64,000 nucleotides of DNA from Kitasatospora sp. NBC_00240 (GTDB taxonomy: Bacteria > Actinomycetota > Actinomycetes > Streptomycetales > Streptomycetaceae), in assembly GCF_026342405.1 (NCBI RefSeq), contig NZ_JAPEMU010000001.1, positions 6,386,001 to 6,450,000 on the forward strand, given 5' to 3'. The position numbers and the translations under genes are program-made. Each line of letters opens with the position of its first letter. Position 1 is the first letter of the stretch. The notes below the pieces were generated by a model. That model worked only from the letters and a program-made list of their open reading frames with translations. It made no database searches and was not told where the DNA came from. Below are positions 8,979 to 17,849 of this stretch, piece by piece.

Positions 8979-9182
8979 GCTGTTCCTCCCCGAATCACCG
9001 CGTCCCGGCGGCGGTCCGCCGCCGGTCGGGAGCCTACGCCGGGGGCCTACGCCGGGGGCCGCTGCCCCGGGGGAGCGGCCCGGAGGTCCGGGGCCCGGGG
9101 GAAGGTGCCTCGGCTAGCGGAATGCCCCGATATGGACCATTTTGGGTAGCAATACCCGCCGGCCCGCGCAGGAGCAGACGCC

Positions 9183-9728
9183 ATGACCCGCACCACCCTG
9201 AGGCCCCCACCCCCGCCGTTCGTGCTCACCCCGGACGGCTCCGGCCTCGCCGAGGAGATCGAGGCCTACCTCGCCACGCTCCCCGCCCCGGCCCGGCGCC
9301 CGGCGATCCCGTACATCGCCCCGCTCGGCAGTGTCGTCCAGCCCTGGAACGCCGCCCACCCGCTGCCCAGGCCCACCCTGCTCGACCGGATCGCCCGCCG
9401 CCCGCCCCGCCCCGTCCGGCTGACCGCGGCCGGCCACCTGCGGCTGACCTCCCGCTACATCGGCGCCTTCGGCTGGCTCCAGGGCGCGATGTGGGACGAG
9501 GCCGGCCGGGTCTGCCTGCTCGGCGCCCAGGCCGCCGTGCTCGCCCACGGCTACGGCACCCCGCTGACCGTCCAGACCGCCCGTGTCCAGGTGATGGAGA
9601 TCCTGCACGCCACCGGACGCCCGGTCAGCTCCCCCGACGAGTACAACGACCGCTCCACCACCCGCCAGGCCGACATCCACCAACTCCTCGACCGGGCCGC
9701 TGCCCGCGCCCAGTCGCTCGGCCTCTGA
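9183..9728 (+). CDS. Hypothetical protein, DUF6197-like
   Basis: 181 residues. The second half (about residues 85-160) reads like the DUF6197 family common in actinomycetes: GAFGWLQGAMWDEAGRVCLLGAQAA followed by a helix pair and SSPDEYNDRSTT. The N-terminal half is proline-rich and unassigned. ATG 9183 with a GGAG ribosome-binding site at 9171-9174. The short AT-richer leader contains a small hairpin GGGTA-GCAA-TACCC (9144-9157). Function unknown. The family guess rests on recollection of the motif pattern, not on a search. Confidence 0.7.
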   Translation: MTRTTLRPPPPPFVLTPDGSGLAEEIEAYLATLPAPARRPAIPYIAPLGSVVQPWNAAHPLPRPTLLDRIARRPPRPVRLTAAGHLRLTSRYIGAFGWLQGAMWDEAGRVCLLGAQAAVLAHGYGTPLTVQTARVQVMEILHATGRPVSSPDEYNDRSTTRQADIHQLLDRAAARAQSLGL

Positions 9729-9828
9729 CCGGCCGGCCGCCGGCCGTGGACGCGACGGAGCGTGGGCGGCCGCGGCGGGGAGACGTGCGCGGAACGGGCC
9801 CGCGGGCCTGAAAGACCGTGGGAACGAG

Positions 9829-9870
9829 AGAGGCCCAGGTCAGGGGGTAATCCCCCTGACCTGGGCCTCT
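9829..9870 (-). terminator. Terminator of tRNA-Gly
   Basis: 19-bp perfect stem (9829-9847 / 9852-9870) with a TAAT loop, 8 bp beyond the 3' end of the tRNA on its strand. It also faces the end of the convergent 9183-9728 gene. Confidence 0.8.
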
Positions 9871-9878
9871 GTCAGCTG

Positions 9879-9949
9879 AGCGGGCGACGAGAATCGAACT
9901 CGCGTGGCTAGTTTGGAAGACTAGGGCTCTACCATTGAGCTACGCCCGC
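9879..9949 (-). tRNA. tRNA-Gly (anticodon UCC)
   Basis: 71-nt cloverleaf: acceptor GCGGGCG pairs with CGCCCGC, D arm GCTC/GAGC, anticodon stem CTAGT/ACTAG around CTTCCAA giving anticodon TCC, T loop TTCGATT, discriminator T. The 3' CCA is not encoded. Confidence 0.95.
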
Positions 9950-10111
9950 ACGCGTGCCCGGGAGCACGCACCCCGCGGCCGTTGCCGGTCGCGAGGACGG
10001 GGTCAGCCTACCTGGTCCGGTCGGGTGTGTGCACACTCCTTTCGCCGCGGCGGCCTCGGAGAATGTCGGCGAGCCGTGGGGGCCCGGCGTGTACGCTTCC
10101 TCTCGGCACCA

Positions 10112-10185
10112 CGGGGTGTGGCGCAGTTTGGTAGCGCGTCCGCTTTGGGAGCGGAAGGCCGTCGGTTCGAATCCGGTCACCCCGA
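10112..10185 (+). tRNA. tRNA-Pro (anticodon UGG)
   Basis: 74-nt cloverleaf: acceptor CGGGGTG/CACCCCG, D arm GCGC/GCGC, anticodon stem TCCGC/GCGGA around TTTGGGA (anticodon TGG), T loop TTCGAAT, discriminator A, no encoded CCA. Confidence 0.95.
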
Positions 10186-10415
10186 CAGTGCGGCAGGGTC
10201 TCGTCGGACAGGCGGGGCCCTGTTGTCGTTCCCGGGCACGGGTGCCGTTCGGCCGGGCGTTTCCGCGGTTGCCGGCAGGGGTCCGCGCGTCCCTCCTCCG
10301 GCCGGTGCCGCGCCGGGTCGGTCGTGCACGTCGGTGGGTACCGACGCGGACTCGCGTTTCGCGGCGCGGTCGGGCAAGGTGGAATGTTGATTGTTCACCA
10401 AAAGCTGGAGACCGG

Positions 10416-11906
10416 ATGCCCGCCCCCGACCACACTGTCCCATCGCGCCGGGGGATCAACCCGAAGACCGCGGTCGGCGTCGTCTTCGTGGCCTCGCTGT
10501 TCATGTCGATCATGGACACCACCATCGTCAACGTGGCGCTGCCCTCGATCGGGCGGCAGTTCGGCGTGGACCCGGCGGGCGTCGGCATCCTCAACGTCGG
10601 GTACCTGGTCAGCCTCGCGGTCTTCGTGCCGCTGTCCGGCTGGCTGGGCGACCGGTACGGCACCCGGCGGGTCTTCCTGGTCTCCCTCACCCTGTTCACG
10701 GTCGCCTCGCTGCTCTGCGGCGCCGCCGACTCGATGGCGCAGCTCACGCTGTTCCGGATCTTCCAGGGCGCGGCCGGCGGCATGCTCACCCCGGTCGGGA
10801 TGACCATGCTCTTCCGGGCCTTCCCGCAGGAGGAGCGGATGCGGGCCACCCGGGTGCTGATGCTGCCGACCGCCGTCGCTCCCGCGCTCGGGCCGGTGCT
10901 GGGCGGCTGGCTGGTGGACGGCTGGTCCTGGCACTGGGTGTTCATCGTGAACATCCCGGTCGGCGTCGCGGCCCTGGTCTTCGGCCTCCTCTTCCTGCCC
11001 GACTACCGGGTCGAGCGGGCCGGGCGCTTCGACGCGGCCGGCTTCCTGCTCTCCGTGGCCGGCTTCGGCCTGCTGATGTACGCCCTCGCGGAGGGCGCCG
11101 CCCAGGGCTGGGGGAGTACCCGGATCCTGGTGCCCGGCGCGACCGGGGCGCTCGCCCTGGCCGCCCTGGTCGTGGTGGAGCTGCGCCGCCCGGAGCCGAT
11201 GCTCGACCTGCGACTGCTGCGCGACCGGATATTCCGGACGATGAACCTGCTCTCCCTCTGCTCCGGCGCGGCCTTCCTGGGGATGCTCTACCTCTTCCCG
11301 CTGCTGATGCAGGACGCGCTCGGGATGGACGCCCTGCACAGCGGCCTGATGGTGTTCCCCGAGGCGATCGGGGTGATGATCGCCTCACAGGTGGCCGGCC
11401 GGCTCTACCCGAGGATCGGCCCGCGGCGGATCCTGGTCGCGGGCGCCACCGTGGTGGCGCTCTGCCTGGCGGCGATGACGGCGATCACGCCGGACAGCAA
11501 CCTGTGGGCGGTGCGCGGGCTGATGTTCGTCACCGGTTTCGCGATGTCGCACGTCTTCATGCCGTCGCAGACCGCCGCCTTCGCCACCGTCCCCGCCCGC
11601 GCGACCGGGGCGGCCTCCACCCTGTACAACGCGCAGCGGCAGCTGGGCTCGGCGCTCGGGGTGGCGGTGCTCGGAACGGTCCTGACCGCGGTCGGGACGG
11701 TGACCGTGGACACCTCGGGTACGCCCGTGGCGAACCTGGCCGCGTACCGGGCGGCTTTCCTGGTGGCCTCCGGACTGGCCCTGGTGGCGGCCGTCATCGC
11801 TTTGTCCGTCCGGGATTCCGATGCGGCGGCGACGATGCGCAAGGGTCCCGGGCCCGTCGAGGAGCCCGCCGGGGAGGCCCTCCGGGAGGTCGCGCGGGGG
11901 GTCTGA
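10416..11906 (+). CDS. MFS drug-efflux transporter (DHA2, 14-helix type)
   Basis: 496-residue proton-driven exporter of the EmrB/QacA group. Early motif SIMDTTIVNVALPSIGRQF marks DHA2 transporters; motif A appears as GWLGDRYGTRRVFL, the antiporter region as RIFQGAAGGMLTPVGM and LPTAVAPALGPVLGGWL. About 14 hydrophobic helices, short charged tail. ATG 10416 with GGAG at 10407-10410; the longer open frame upstream runs through the tRNA-Pro gene and is not coding. No TetR/MarR regulator is adjacent, so regulation is unclear. The substrate cannot be predicted. Confidence 0.92.
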   Translation: MPAPDHTVPSRRGINPKTAVGVVFVASLFMSIMDTTIVNVALPSIGRQFGVDPAGVGILNVGYLVSLAVFVPLSGWLGDRYGTRRVFLVSLTLFTVASLLCGAADSMAQLTLFRIFQGAAGGMLTPVGMTMLFRAFPQEERMRATRVLMLPTAVAPALGPVLGGWLVDGWSWHWVFIVNIPVGVAALVFGLLFLPDYRVERAGRFDAAGFLLSVAGFGLLMYALAEGAAQGWGSTRILVPGATGALALAALVVVELRRPEPMLDLRLLRDRIFRTMNLLSLCSGAAFLGMLYLFPLLMQDALGMDALHSGLMVFPEAIGVMIASQVAGRLYPRIGPRRILVAGATVVALCLAAMTAITPDSNLWAVRGLMFVTGFAMSHVFMPSQTAAFATVPARATGAASTLYNAQRQLGSALGVAVLGTVLTAVGTVTVDTSGTPVANLAAYRAAFLVASGLALVAAVIALSVRDSDAAATMRKGPGPVEEPAGEALREVARGV

Positions 11907-12155
11907 GAGCGCTTTGGCGGCGGCGTCCTGGCGTCCGCCTTTCGTGGTACCGGTAGGATGGGGCGCTGGTGGTAGTGCCTGTGGTGTATACCCAGGTCAG
12001 CCACCCGAGGGCGAGGAGTGACTCTCAGCGTCCACCCCCACGGGAGATGCAGCCCCAACCGCCCATCGCCCGTCTCGCCCGACCTGACCGGCCCATGCCG
12101 GCCGCCGGGAACGGCGGAGACAACCCTGACCGCAAGCCCAATAGGAGACCCAACC

Positions 12156-13562
12156 GTGAAGAGCGCCGTCGAGACTCTGAACCCGACCCGGGTTCGACTC
12201 ACCGTCGAGGTGCCCTTCGAGGAGCTCAAGCCCAGCCTCGACGCGGCGTACAAGAAGATCAACCAGCAGGTCTCGGTCCCGGGCTTCCGCAAGGGCAAGA
12301 TCCCGAACCGTGTCATCGACCAGCGCTTCGGCCGTGCGGCCGTGCTGGAAGAGGCCGTCAACGACGCCCTGCCGCGCTTCTACACGCAGGCCGTCGACGA
12401 GGGCAAGATCGAGGTCCTCGGCCAGCCCGACATCACCGACATCGAGGGTGTCGAGAAGATCGCCGACGGCGGTGACCTCAAGTTCACCGCCGAGGTCGAC
12501 ATCCGCCCCGAGGTCACCCTCCCCGACTTCACCGAGATCTCGGTGACCGTCGACCCGATCGTCGTCTCCGACGAGGACGTCGACAAGTCCCTGGAGCAGC
12601 TGCGCGAGCGCTTCTCCTCGGTCAAGGACGTCGAGCGCGAGGCGGCCGCCGGCGACATCGTCGTCGTCGACCTGGAGGCCAAGGTCGACGGTGAGGTGCC
12701 GGACGACGGCATCGCGTCGGGCGTCAGCTACGAGATCGGCTCCGGCCGGCTCATCGACGGCATCGACGACGCCGTCGTCGGCCTGGCGGCCGGTGGCACC
12801 GCGACCTTCAGCACCGAGCTCAAGGGTGGCACCCAGGCGGGCAAGACCTCCGAGGTCACCGTCACCGTCACCGCCGTCCAGGAGAAGGAGCTCCCCGAGC
12901 TGGACGACGAGTTCGCCCAGCTGGCGAGCGAGTTCGACACCCTGGACGAGCTGCGTGCCGACTCCCGCAAGCGCCTCGAGCGCATGAAGGAGTTCGACCA
13001 GGCCACCCAGGCCCAGGAGAAGGTCCTGGACGAGCTGCTCTCCAAGGTCGAGATGGACTACCCGGAGAAGCTCCTCAAGGACGAGATCGAGACCCGTCGC
13101 CACAACCTCGAGCACCACCAGCTGGAGCCGATGGGCCTGACCCTGGAGGCCTACCTGGCCACCCAGGACAAGTCCCTCGAGGACTTCCAGGCGGAGACCG
13201 AGGAGCAGGCCAAGAAGGGCATCAAGACCCAGTTCGTCCTCGACCAGATCGTGGGCAACGAGGAGCTGGGTGTCAACCAGGAGGAGCTCACCGAGCACCT
13301 CATCCGCCGTGCCGCCGGCTCGGGCCTGACCCCGGACCAGTTCGCGCAGCAGGTCGTCCAGGGTGGCCAGGTGCCGCTGCTGGTCGGCGAGGTCGCCCGT
13401 GGCAAGGCGCTGGCGCTGGTCGTCGAGGCCGCCAAGGTGGTCGACACCGAGGGCAACGAGATCAACTTCGACGACGACGAGTCGGCCGAGACCGTCGAGA
13501 CCGTCGAGGCCGTCGAGGCCGTCGAGGCGGGCGAGAGCGCCGCCGAGTCCACCGAGGCCTGA
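12156..13562 (+). CDS. tig: Trigger factor (ribosome-associated chaperone)
   Basis: 468-residue ribosome-bound chaperone and peptidyl-prolyl isomerase. Ribosome-docking loop GFRKGKIP lies in the N-terminal domain (about residues 43-50). The FKBP-type PPIase domain spans about 150-245 and the helical C-terminal domain follows. The extreme C-terminus is acidic and built on repeats of VEAVEA/VETVEA. GTG at 12156 with GGAG at 12144-12147. A TAGGAT hexamer at 11954-11959 is a good -10 candidate about 190 nt upstream. It precedes clpP1 as in streptomycetes generally. Confidence 0.97.
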   Translation: MKSAVETLNPTRVRLTVEVPFEELKPSLDAAYKKINQQVSVPGFRKGKIPNRVIDQRFGRAAVLEEAVNDALPRFYTQAVDEGKIEVLGQPDITDIEGVEKIADGGDLKFTAEVDIRPEVTLPDFTEISVTVDPIVVSDEDVDKSLEQLRERFSSVKDVEREAAAGDIVVVDLEAKVDGEVPDDGIASGVSYEIGSGRLIDGIDDAVVGLAAGGTATFSTELKGGTQAGKTSEVTVTVTAVQEKELPELDDEFAQLASEFDTLDELRADSRKRLERMKEFDQATQAQEKVLDELLSKVEMDYPEKLLKDEIETRRHNLEHHQLEPMGLTLEAYLATQDKSLEDFQAETEEQAKKGIKTQFVLDQIVGNEELGVNQEELTEHLIRRAAGSGLTPDQFAQQVVQGGQVPLLVGEVARGKALALVVEAAKVVDTEGNEINFDDDESAETVETVEAVEAVEAGESAAESTEA

Positions 13563-13586
13563 TCGCCCCGGTAGACGCCTGATCGA

Positions 13587-13629
13587 GCAGTGGGCCCGGA
13601 CGCCGTGCAGCGGCGCCCGGGCCCACTGC
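13587..13629 (+). terminator. tig terminator hairpin
   Basis: 13-bp stem (13587-13599 / 13617-13629) extended by an inner 5-bp stem, 25 bp after the tig stop codon. It separates tig from the clp operon. Confidence 0.75.
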
Positions 13630-13691
13630 CGTCTGTGTGCGGGGCGTGTGCGGACGGCACTTCGGGGCCTTTCGGGGGCCGCCGGACCCTG

Positions 13692-13705
13692 CGCTCACAG
13701 CGAAC
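13692..13705 (+). promoter_or_regulatory. Predicted ClgR operator upstream of clpP1
   Basis: CGCTCACAGCGAAC matches the core CGCYNANRGCG plus flank WWS of the ClgR box known from corynebacteria. On the other strand it reads GTTCGC-N5-GCG, the form described in Streptomyces. It lies 153 bp before the clpP1 start and about 47 bp before a -10-like TAGGGT (13744-13749), a suitable activator position. ClgR activation of clpP1P2 is established for the family; binding here is predicted. Confidence 0.7.
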
Positions 13706-13743
13706 AGTTCTGCGTGGGGGATTCTGCGGCCCGGCCTGCGCGT

Positions 13744-13749
13744 TAGGGT
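13744..13749 (+). promoter_or_regulatory. Candidate -10 box of clpP1P2
   Basis: TAGGGT, with a weak -35 region (ATTCTG) 17 bp upstream; weak -35 boxes are usual for activator-dependent promoters. The predicted ClgR box is centred about 58 bp upstream of the implied start site. Confidence 0.4.
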
Positions 13750-13844
13750 CCTTGGACAGCGACATTCACGCAGTGATATCTCAAGCTGTGCGACAAAGTG
13801 ACGGCCGTTGAGCGACCGTCCAAATCGACTGAGCAGGTGGCTAA

Positions 13845-14483
13845 GTGACGTTCCCGCAGATGCAGATGCCTGGCCTGATGGCGCCGCACGCCGCCGGTGG
13901 TGACGTGCTCGGCGGCCTGGGGGACCAGGTCTACAACCGGCTGCTCAACGAGCGGATCATCTTCCTCGGCCAGGCGGTCGACGACGACATCGCGAACAAG
14001 ATCACCGCCCAGCTGCTGCTTCTGGCGGCTGACCCCGAGAAGGACATCTACCTCTACATCAACTCCCCGGGCGGCTCGATCACGGCCGGCATGGCGATCT
14101 ACGACACCATGCAGTACATCAAGAACGACGTGGTCACCATCGCCATGGGCATGGCCGCCTCGATGGGCCAGTTCCTGCTGACGGCCGGCGCCAAGGGCAA
14201 GCGCTTCTCGCTGCCGAACGCCAACATCCTGATGCACCAGCCCTCGGCCGGCCTCGGCGGCTCCGCCACCGACATCCGGATCCAGGCCGAGCAGCTGCTC
14301 CGCACCAAGAAGCGGATGTCCGAGCTGATCGCGCACCACAGCGGCCAGACCTTCGAGCGTGTCACCGCGGACTCCGACCGCGACCGCTGGTTCACGCCGG
14401 AGCAGGCCAAGGAGTACGGCCTGATCGACTCGATCATGCACAGTGCCGCAGATGTCCCCGGCGGCGGCGGCACCGGCGCCTGA
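13845..14483 (+). CDS. clpP1: ATP-dependent Clp protease proteolytic subunit 1
   Basis: 212-residue serine peptidase subunit that forms the barrel chamber of Clp protease, working with ClpP2 and the ClpX or ClpC unfoldase. Catalytic Ser106 sits in MGMAASMGQ and His131 in LMHQPSAG; the Asp is in the SDRDRW segment near residue 180. GTG at 13845 is preceded by a purine-rich GGTGG. The N-terminus ahead of GGLGDQVYNRLLNERIIFLG is likely processed. It is 59 bp upstream of clpP2 and probably forms an operon with it. A ClgR box lies in the promoter. Confidence 0.97.
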   Translation: MTFPQMQMPGLMAPHAAGGDVLGGLGDQVYNRLLNERIIFLGQAVDDDIANKITAQLLLLAADPEKDIYLYINSPGGSITAGMAIYDTMQYIKNDVVTIAMGMAASMGQFLLTAGAKGKRFSLPNANILMHQPSAGLGGSATDIRIQAEQLLRTKKRMSELIAHHSGQTFERVTADSDRDRWFTPEQAKEYGLIDSIMHSAADVPGGGGTGA

Positions 14484-14542
14484 GCGCCCCCTCCCGCACC
14501 CCACCCACGACGGCACGCACGCATTCGGAGGACGGAACTCCC

Positions 14543-15235
14543 ATGGCCAGCAACACTCCCTTCGGCCCCAACACGCCGCGCGCCGAGTACTTCGGCGCCC
14601 GCTCCGAGTCCACTGCCCCGCGGGCAGAGGGCCGTTACATCGTCCCGCGCTTCGTCGAGCGCACATCGCAGGGCGTTCGCGAGTACGACCCGTACGCCAA
14701 GCTGTTCGAGGAGCGCATCATCTTCCTCGGCTCGCAGGTGGACGACGTCTCGGCGAACGACATCATGGCCCAGCTGCTCTGCCTGGAGTCGATGGACCCG
14801 GACCGCGAGATCCAGATGTACATCAACTCGCCCGGCGGCTCCTTCACGGCGCTGACCGCGATCTACGACACCATGCAGTACGTCAAGCCGGACATCACCA
14901 CCGTCTGCATGGGCCAGGCGGCCTCCGCCGCGGCCGTGCTGCTGGCGGCCGGCACCCCCGGCAAGCGGATGGCGCTGCCGAACGCCCGGATCCTGATCCA
15001 CCAGCCGTACACCGAGACCGGCCGCGGTCAGGTTTCGGACCTGGAGATCCAGGCCAAGGAGATCTTCCGGATGCGCGAGCAGCTGGAGGAGATGCTCTCC
15101 AAGCACTCCAAGAAGCCGGTGGAGCAGGTGCGCGACGACATCGAGCGCGACAAGATCCTCACGGCCGAGGAGGCCCTGGAGTACGGGCTGATCGACCAGA
15201 TCATCTCCACCCGCAAGACCTCGCTGACCGACTGA
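14543..15235 (+). CDS. clpP2: ATP-dependent Clp protease proteolytic subunit 2
   Basis: 230-residue second ClpP subunit; in actinobacteria active Clp protease is a mixed ClpP1-ClpP2 tetradecamer. Catalytic Ser128 in MGQAASAA, His153 in LIHQPYTE. It has a longer N-terminal extension than clpP1 (about 45 residues before the LFEERIIFLG core), presumably removed by processing. ATG 14543 with GAGGACGG ribosome-binding site. Followed by about 290 bp carrying the clpX promoter and its ClgR-type box. Confidence 0.97.
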   Translation: MASNTPFGPNTPRAEYFGARSESTAPRAEGRYIVPRFVERTSQGVREYDPYAKLFEERIIFLGSQVDDVSANDIMAQLLCLESMDPDREIQMYINSPGGSFTALTAIYDTMQYVKPDITTVCMGQAASAAAVLLAAGTPGKRMALPNARILIHQPYTETGRGQVSDLEIQAKEIFRMREQLEEMLSKHSKKPVEQVRDDIERDKILTAEEALEYGLIDQIISTRKTSLTD

Positions 15236-15371
15236 GGTCACCGGCGGTCCGGGCGGGACGCACATCCGTGTTCGTACGAGCACCGTGCGTCCCGCTCCGG
15301 CGGTCGCGGCACTGCCCGCCCGGCCGCCCCCAGCACGGCCCACGCCTGCCGGACGGCATCTGTTCGGTATC

Positions 15372-15389
15372 AATTCGCCCAGGGCGTAG
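15372..15389 (+). promoter_or_regulatory. Predicted ClgR operator upstream of clpX
   Basis: AATTCGCCCAGGGCGTAG fits the full degenerate ClgR consensus WNNWCGCYNANRGCGWWS at every position. It lies about 45 bp before a TACCGT hexamer (15432-15437), nearly the same spacing as at clpP1. Predicted only. Confidence 0.65.
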
Positions 15390-15529
15390 GGCAGACCTGC
15401 CGAAGACAGCGGAATCACCGGCCCGGCAGAGTACCGTCGGATAGCGAGACCGAGCGCCATCGGCGTTGACGGTCCACAGCACCAGGCCCCGGAACCCCCG
15501 CGGGGCCCCTGGCGAAGGGGAAGCACCTC

Positions 15530-16819
15530 GTGGCACGCATCGGAGACGGTGGCGACCTGCTCAAGTGCTCGTTCTGCGGCAAGTCCCAGAAGCAGGTGAA
15601 GAAGCTCATCGCCGGGCCTGGCGTGTACATCTGCGACGAGTGCATCGACCTCTGCAACGAGATCATCGAGGAGGAGCTCGCCGAGACCTCCGAGGTGCGT
15701 TTCGAGGAGCTCCCGAAGCCGCGCGAGATCTACGAGTTCCTCGACCAGTACGTGGTCGGCCAGGACACGGCGAAGAAGTCGCTGTCGGTGGCCGTGTACA
15801 ACCACTACAAGCGCGTCCAGGCCGGTGAGGCCGGCCGCAGCGGCGGCAACGGCCGCGAGGACGCCATCGAGCTCGCGAAGTCCAACATCCTGCTGCTGGG
15901 CCCGACCGGCTCCGGCAAGACGCTGCTCGCCCAGACCCTGGCCCGGATGCTGAACGTGCCGTTCGCGATCGCGGACGCCACGGCGCTGACCGAGGCCGGG
16001 TACGTCGGCGAGGACGTCGAGAACATCCTGCTCAAGCTGATCCAGGCGGCGGACTACGACGTCAAGAAGGCCGAGACCGGGATCATCTACATCGACGAGA
16101 TCGACAAGGTCGCCCGCAAGAGCGAGAACCCGTCGATCACCCGCGATGTCTCCGGCGAGGGCGTCCAGCAGGCGCTGCTGAAGATCCTGGAGGGCACCAC
16201 CGCCTCGGTGCCGCCGCAGGGCGGGCGCAAGCACCCGCACCAGGAGTTCATCCAGATCGACACCACCAACGTGCTGTTCATCGTGGGCGGTGCCTTCGCC
16301 GGCCTGGAGCGGATCATCGAGGGCCGGGCGGGTGCCAAGGGCATCGGCTTCGGCGCCAACATCCGCTCCAAGCGGGAGAGCGACTCCAGCGACCACTTCC
16401 GCCAGGTGATGCCGGAGGACCTGGTGAAGTTCGGGATGATCCCCGAGTTCATCGGCCGTCTGCCCGTCATCACCAGCGTGCACAACCTGGACCGCGAGGC
16501 GCTGCTGCAGATCCTCACCGAGCCGAAGAACGCGCTGGTCAAGCAGTACCGCAAGCTCTTCGAGCTGGACGGCGTCGAGCTGGAGTTCTCCCGCGACGCG
16601 CTGGAGGCGATCGCCGACCAGGCGATCCTGCGCGGGACCGGCGCACGTGGCCTGCGCGCCATCATGGAGGAGGTGCTGATGTCCGTGATGTACGAGGTGC
16701 CCTCGCGTCAGGACGTCGCCCGCGTGGTGGTGACCGGGGACGTCGTCTCCAAGCACGCCATCCCGACCCTGGTGCCGCGCGACATGATCAAGCGGGAGCG
16801 GCGCGACAAGAGCGCCTGA
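15530..16819 (+). CDS. clpX: ClpX unfoldase, AAA+ ATPase of ClpXP
   Basis: 429-residue ATPase that unfolds substrates and feeds them to ClpP. The N-terminal zinc-binding domain has Cys13, Cys16, Cys35 and Cys38 (CSFC...CDEC). Walker A is GPTGSGKT near residues 124-131, Walker B IIYIDEID. The ClpP-docking IGF loop is read as GIGFGAN. GTG at 15530 with GAAGGGGAAG upstream. It has its own promoter region with a ClgR-like box, so it may be co-regulated with clpP1P2 though transcribed separately. Confidence 0.97.
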   Translation: MARIGDGGDLLKCSFCGKSQKQVKKLIAGPGVYICDECIDLCNEIIEEELAETSEVRFEELPKPREIYEFLDQYVVGQDTAKKSLSVAVYNHYKRVQAGEAGRSGGNGREDAIELAKSNILLLGPTGSGKTLLAQTLARMLNVPFAIADATALTEAGYVGEDVENILLKLIQAADYDVKKAETGIIYIDEIDKVARKSENPSITRDVSGEGVQQALLKILEGTTASVPPQGGRKHPHQEFIQIDTTNVLFIVGGAFAGLERIIEGRAGAKGIGFGANIRSKRESDSSDHFRQVMPEDLVKFGMIPEFIGRLPVITSVHNLDREALLQILTEPKNALVKQYRKLFELDGVELEFSRDALEAIADQAILRGTGARGLRAIMEEVLMSVMYEVPSRQDVARVVVTGDVVSKHAIPTLVPRDMIKRERRDKSA

Positions 16820-16829
16820 CCCGGCAGTC

Positions 16830-16869
16830 GAAGGGGCCCCGCACACCGTCCGGTGCGCGGGGCCCCTTC
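16830..16869. terminator. Bidirectional terminator, clpX / convergent gene
   Basis: 13-bp perfect outer stem (16830-16842 / 16857-16869) with further inner pairing, 11 bp after the clpX stop codon and 28 bp from the convergent membrane-protein gene. Confidence 0.8.
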
Positions 16870-16897
16870 GCGTCCGGCGGGGCCGGTCGTCAGCCGG

Positions 16898-17638
16898 TCA
16901 CTTGGCGATCTCGGCGGCCTGGCGCAGCTCCCGGGCGGCGGCCGCGGCCCGGTCCAGGTCGGGCTCGACGTCCGGGCCACCGCTCAGCACCATCACCACG
17001 GAGCTGTTGTCGGCCCAGACGCAGACGCTGTCCGTCTCCTCGGGGGCCTTCATGGTCTCGCAGGTCAGGTAGCCGCCGAGCGGACCGGGGTCGAAGGTCC
17101 GGCGCGGACCGAAGGTGGTCGTCCCCTGGGCCTTGCCGCTCGACTCGAAGCCCTCCAGGAACTTCCGCAGCTCGGTCTCCGGCATCACGACCTTGCCGTA
17201 CCCGCCGGCCACGATCACCCCGGTCCCGTGCTCCTGGTCGGCGTACACGCCGGCCACGGCGGTGGGCTTCCAGGCGTTGCTGCCGCTGGAGTAGGCCTCG
17301 GCCAGGCCGCTCTGCAGGGTCCGGGCGGTCGGGTTGTCGTCGTCCAGTGCGACACCCTGGAAGGTCTGCGGCAGCACCACCTTGTGCGTGCCGGTCTTCG
17401 AGGCGAGATCCCAGAGGAAGTAGCCGAGAACGCCGCCGCCGATCAGCACCGCGCCGGCCACGCAGCCGAGCACGATCCACAGCGTCCGGCGGGACTTTTT
17501 CGGCGGCACGGGCTGTGGGTAGCCGTAGGCGTAGCCGGGCGGGACCGGCCCGCCCTGCGGGGGTACCGCGCCGTACTGCTGCGGGGCGGCGCCGTACGGC
17601 TGGGCCGGCGGCGGGCCGAACGGGTTCTGGTCGGACAC
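16898..17638 (-). CDS. Membrane-anchored protein with proline/tyrosine-rich N-terminus
   Basis: 246 residues. A cytoplasmic N-terminal tail rich in Pro, Tyr, Gly and Gln (about 1-50) is followed by the basic stop KKSRR and one membrane helix (about 54-76). An extracytoplasmic domain of about 165 residues follows, with two cysteines (CETMKAP and VCVWADN) that could pair. This layout is common among actinobacterial surface proteins of unknown role. Start chosen at GTG 17638 because an AGAGAGG ribosome-binding site sits 5-6 bases upstream; the longer frame overlaps valS. Divergent from valS. Function unknown. Confidence 0.8.
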   Translation of the reverse strand: MSDQNPFGPPPAQPYGAAPQQYGAVPPQGGPVPPGYAYGYPQPVPPKKSRRTLWIVLGCVAGAVLIGGGVLGYFLWDLASKTGTHKVVLPQTFQGVALDDDNPTARTLQSGLAEAYSSGSNAWKPTAVAGVYADQEHGTGVIVAGGYGKVVMPETELRKFLEGFESSGKAQGTTTFGPRRTFDPGPLGGYLTCETMKAPEETDSVCVWADNSSVVMVLSGGPDVEPDLDRAAAAARELRQAAEIAK

Positions 17639-17836
17639 GGGGGCCCTCTCTGCTGAGCGCTCGCACGGCGATCGGTGGTGGTCCGGCCGGGCGGGTTCCT
17701 CACCCGTACGAAAGCTCGTGCGAGTGCGGCGCACGCTATCGCACGGCGCTCCTGCCGCGCTCGGAATACCGGCCCCGGCGACCCGCCCCGCGCGGCCGGC
17801 GGGGAAAGCGGTTCGTAACCCGCGTCCGCTGTTACG

Positions 17837-17842
17837 TAAACT
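17837..17842 (+). promoter_or_regulatory. -10 box of valS, leaderless geometry
   Basis: TAAACT ends 7 nt before the GTG start of valS, placing the transcription start at or next to the start codon. No ribosome-binding site is present. Confidence 0.55.
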
Positions 17843-17849
17843 GTGCGTC

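Noticed and set aside
9032..9060. Two direct copies of GCCTACGCCGGGG upstream of the VOC gene
   Set aside because: Short, GC-rich and without a matching regulator; could be replication slippage.
9929..10954. Frames running through the tRNA-Gly and tRNA-Pro genes
   Set aside because: They include structural tRNA sequence; the real pump starts at 10416.
17718..17849. 44-residue N-terminal extension of valS
   Set aside because: Arg/Pro-rich and non-conserved in appearance; the GTG at 17850 fits the -10 box and the family start.
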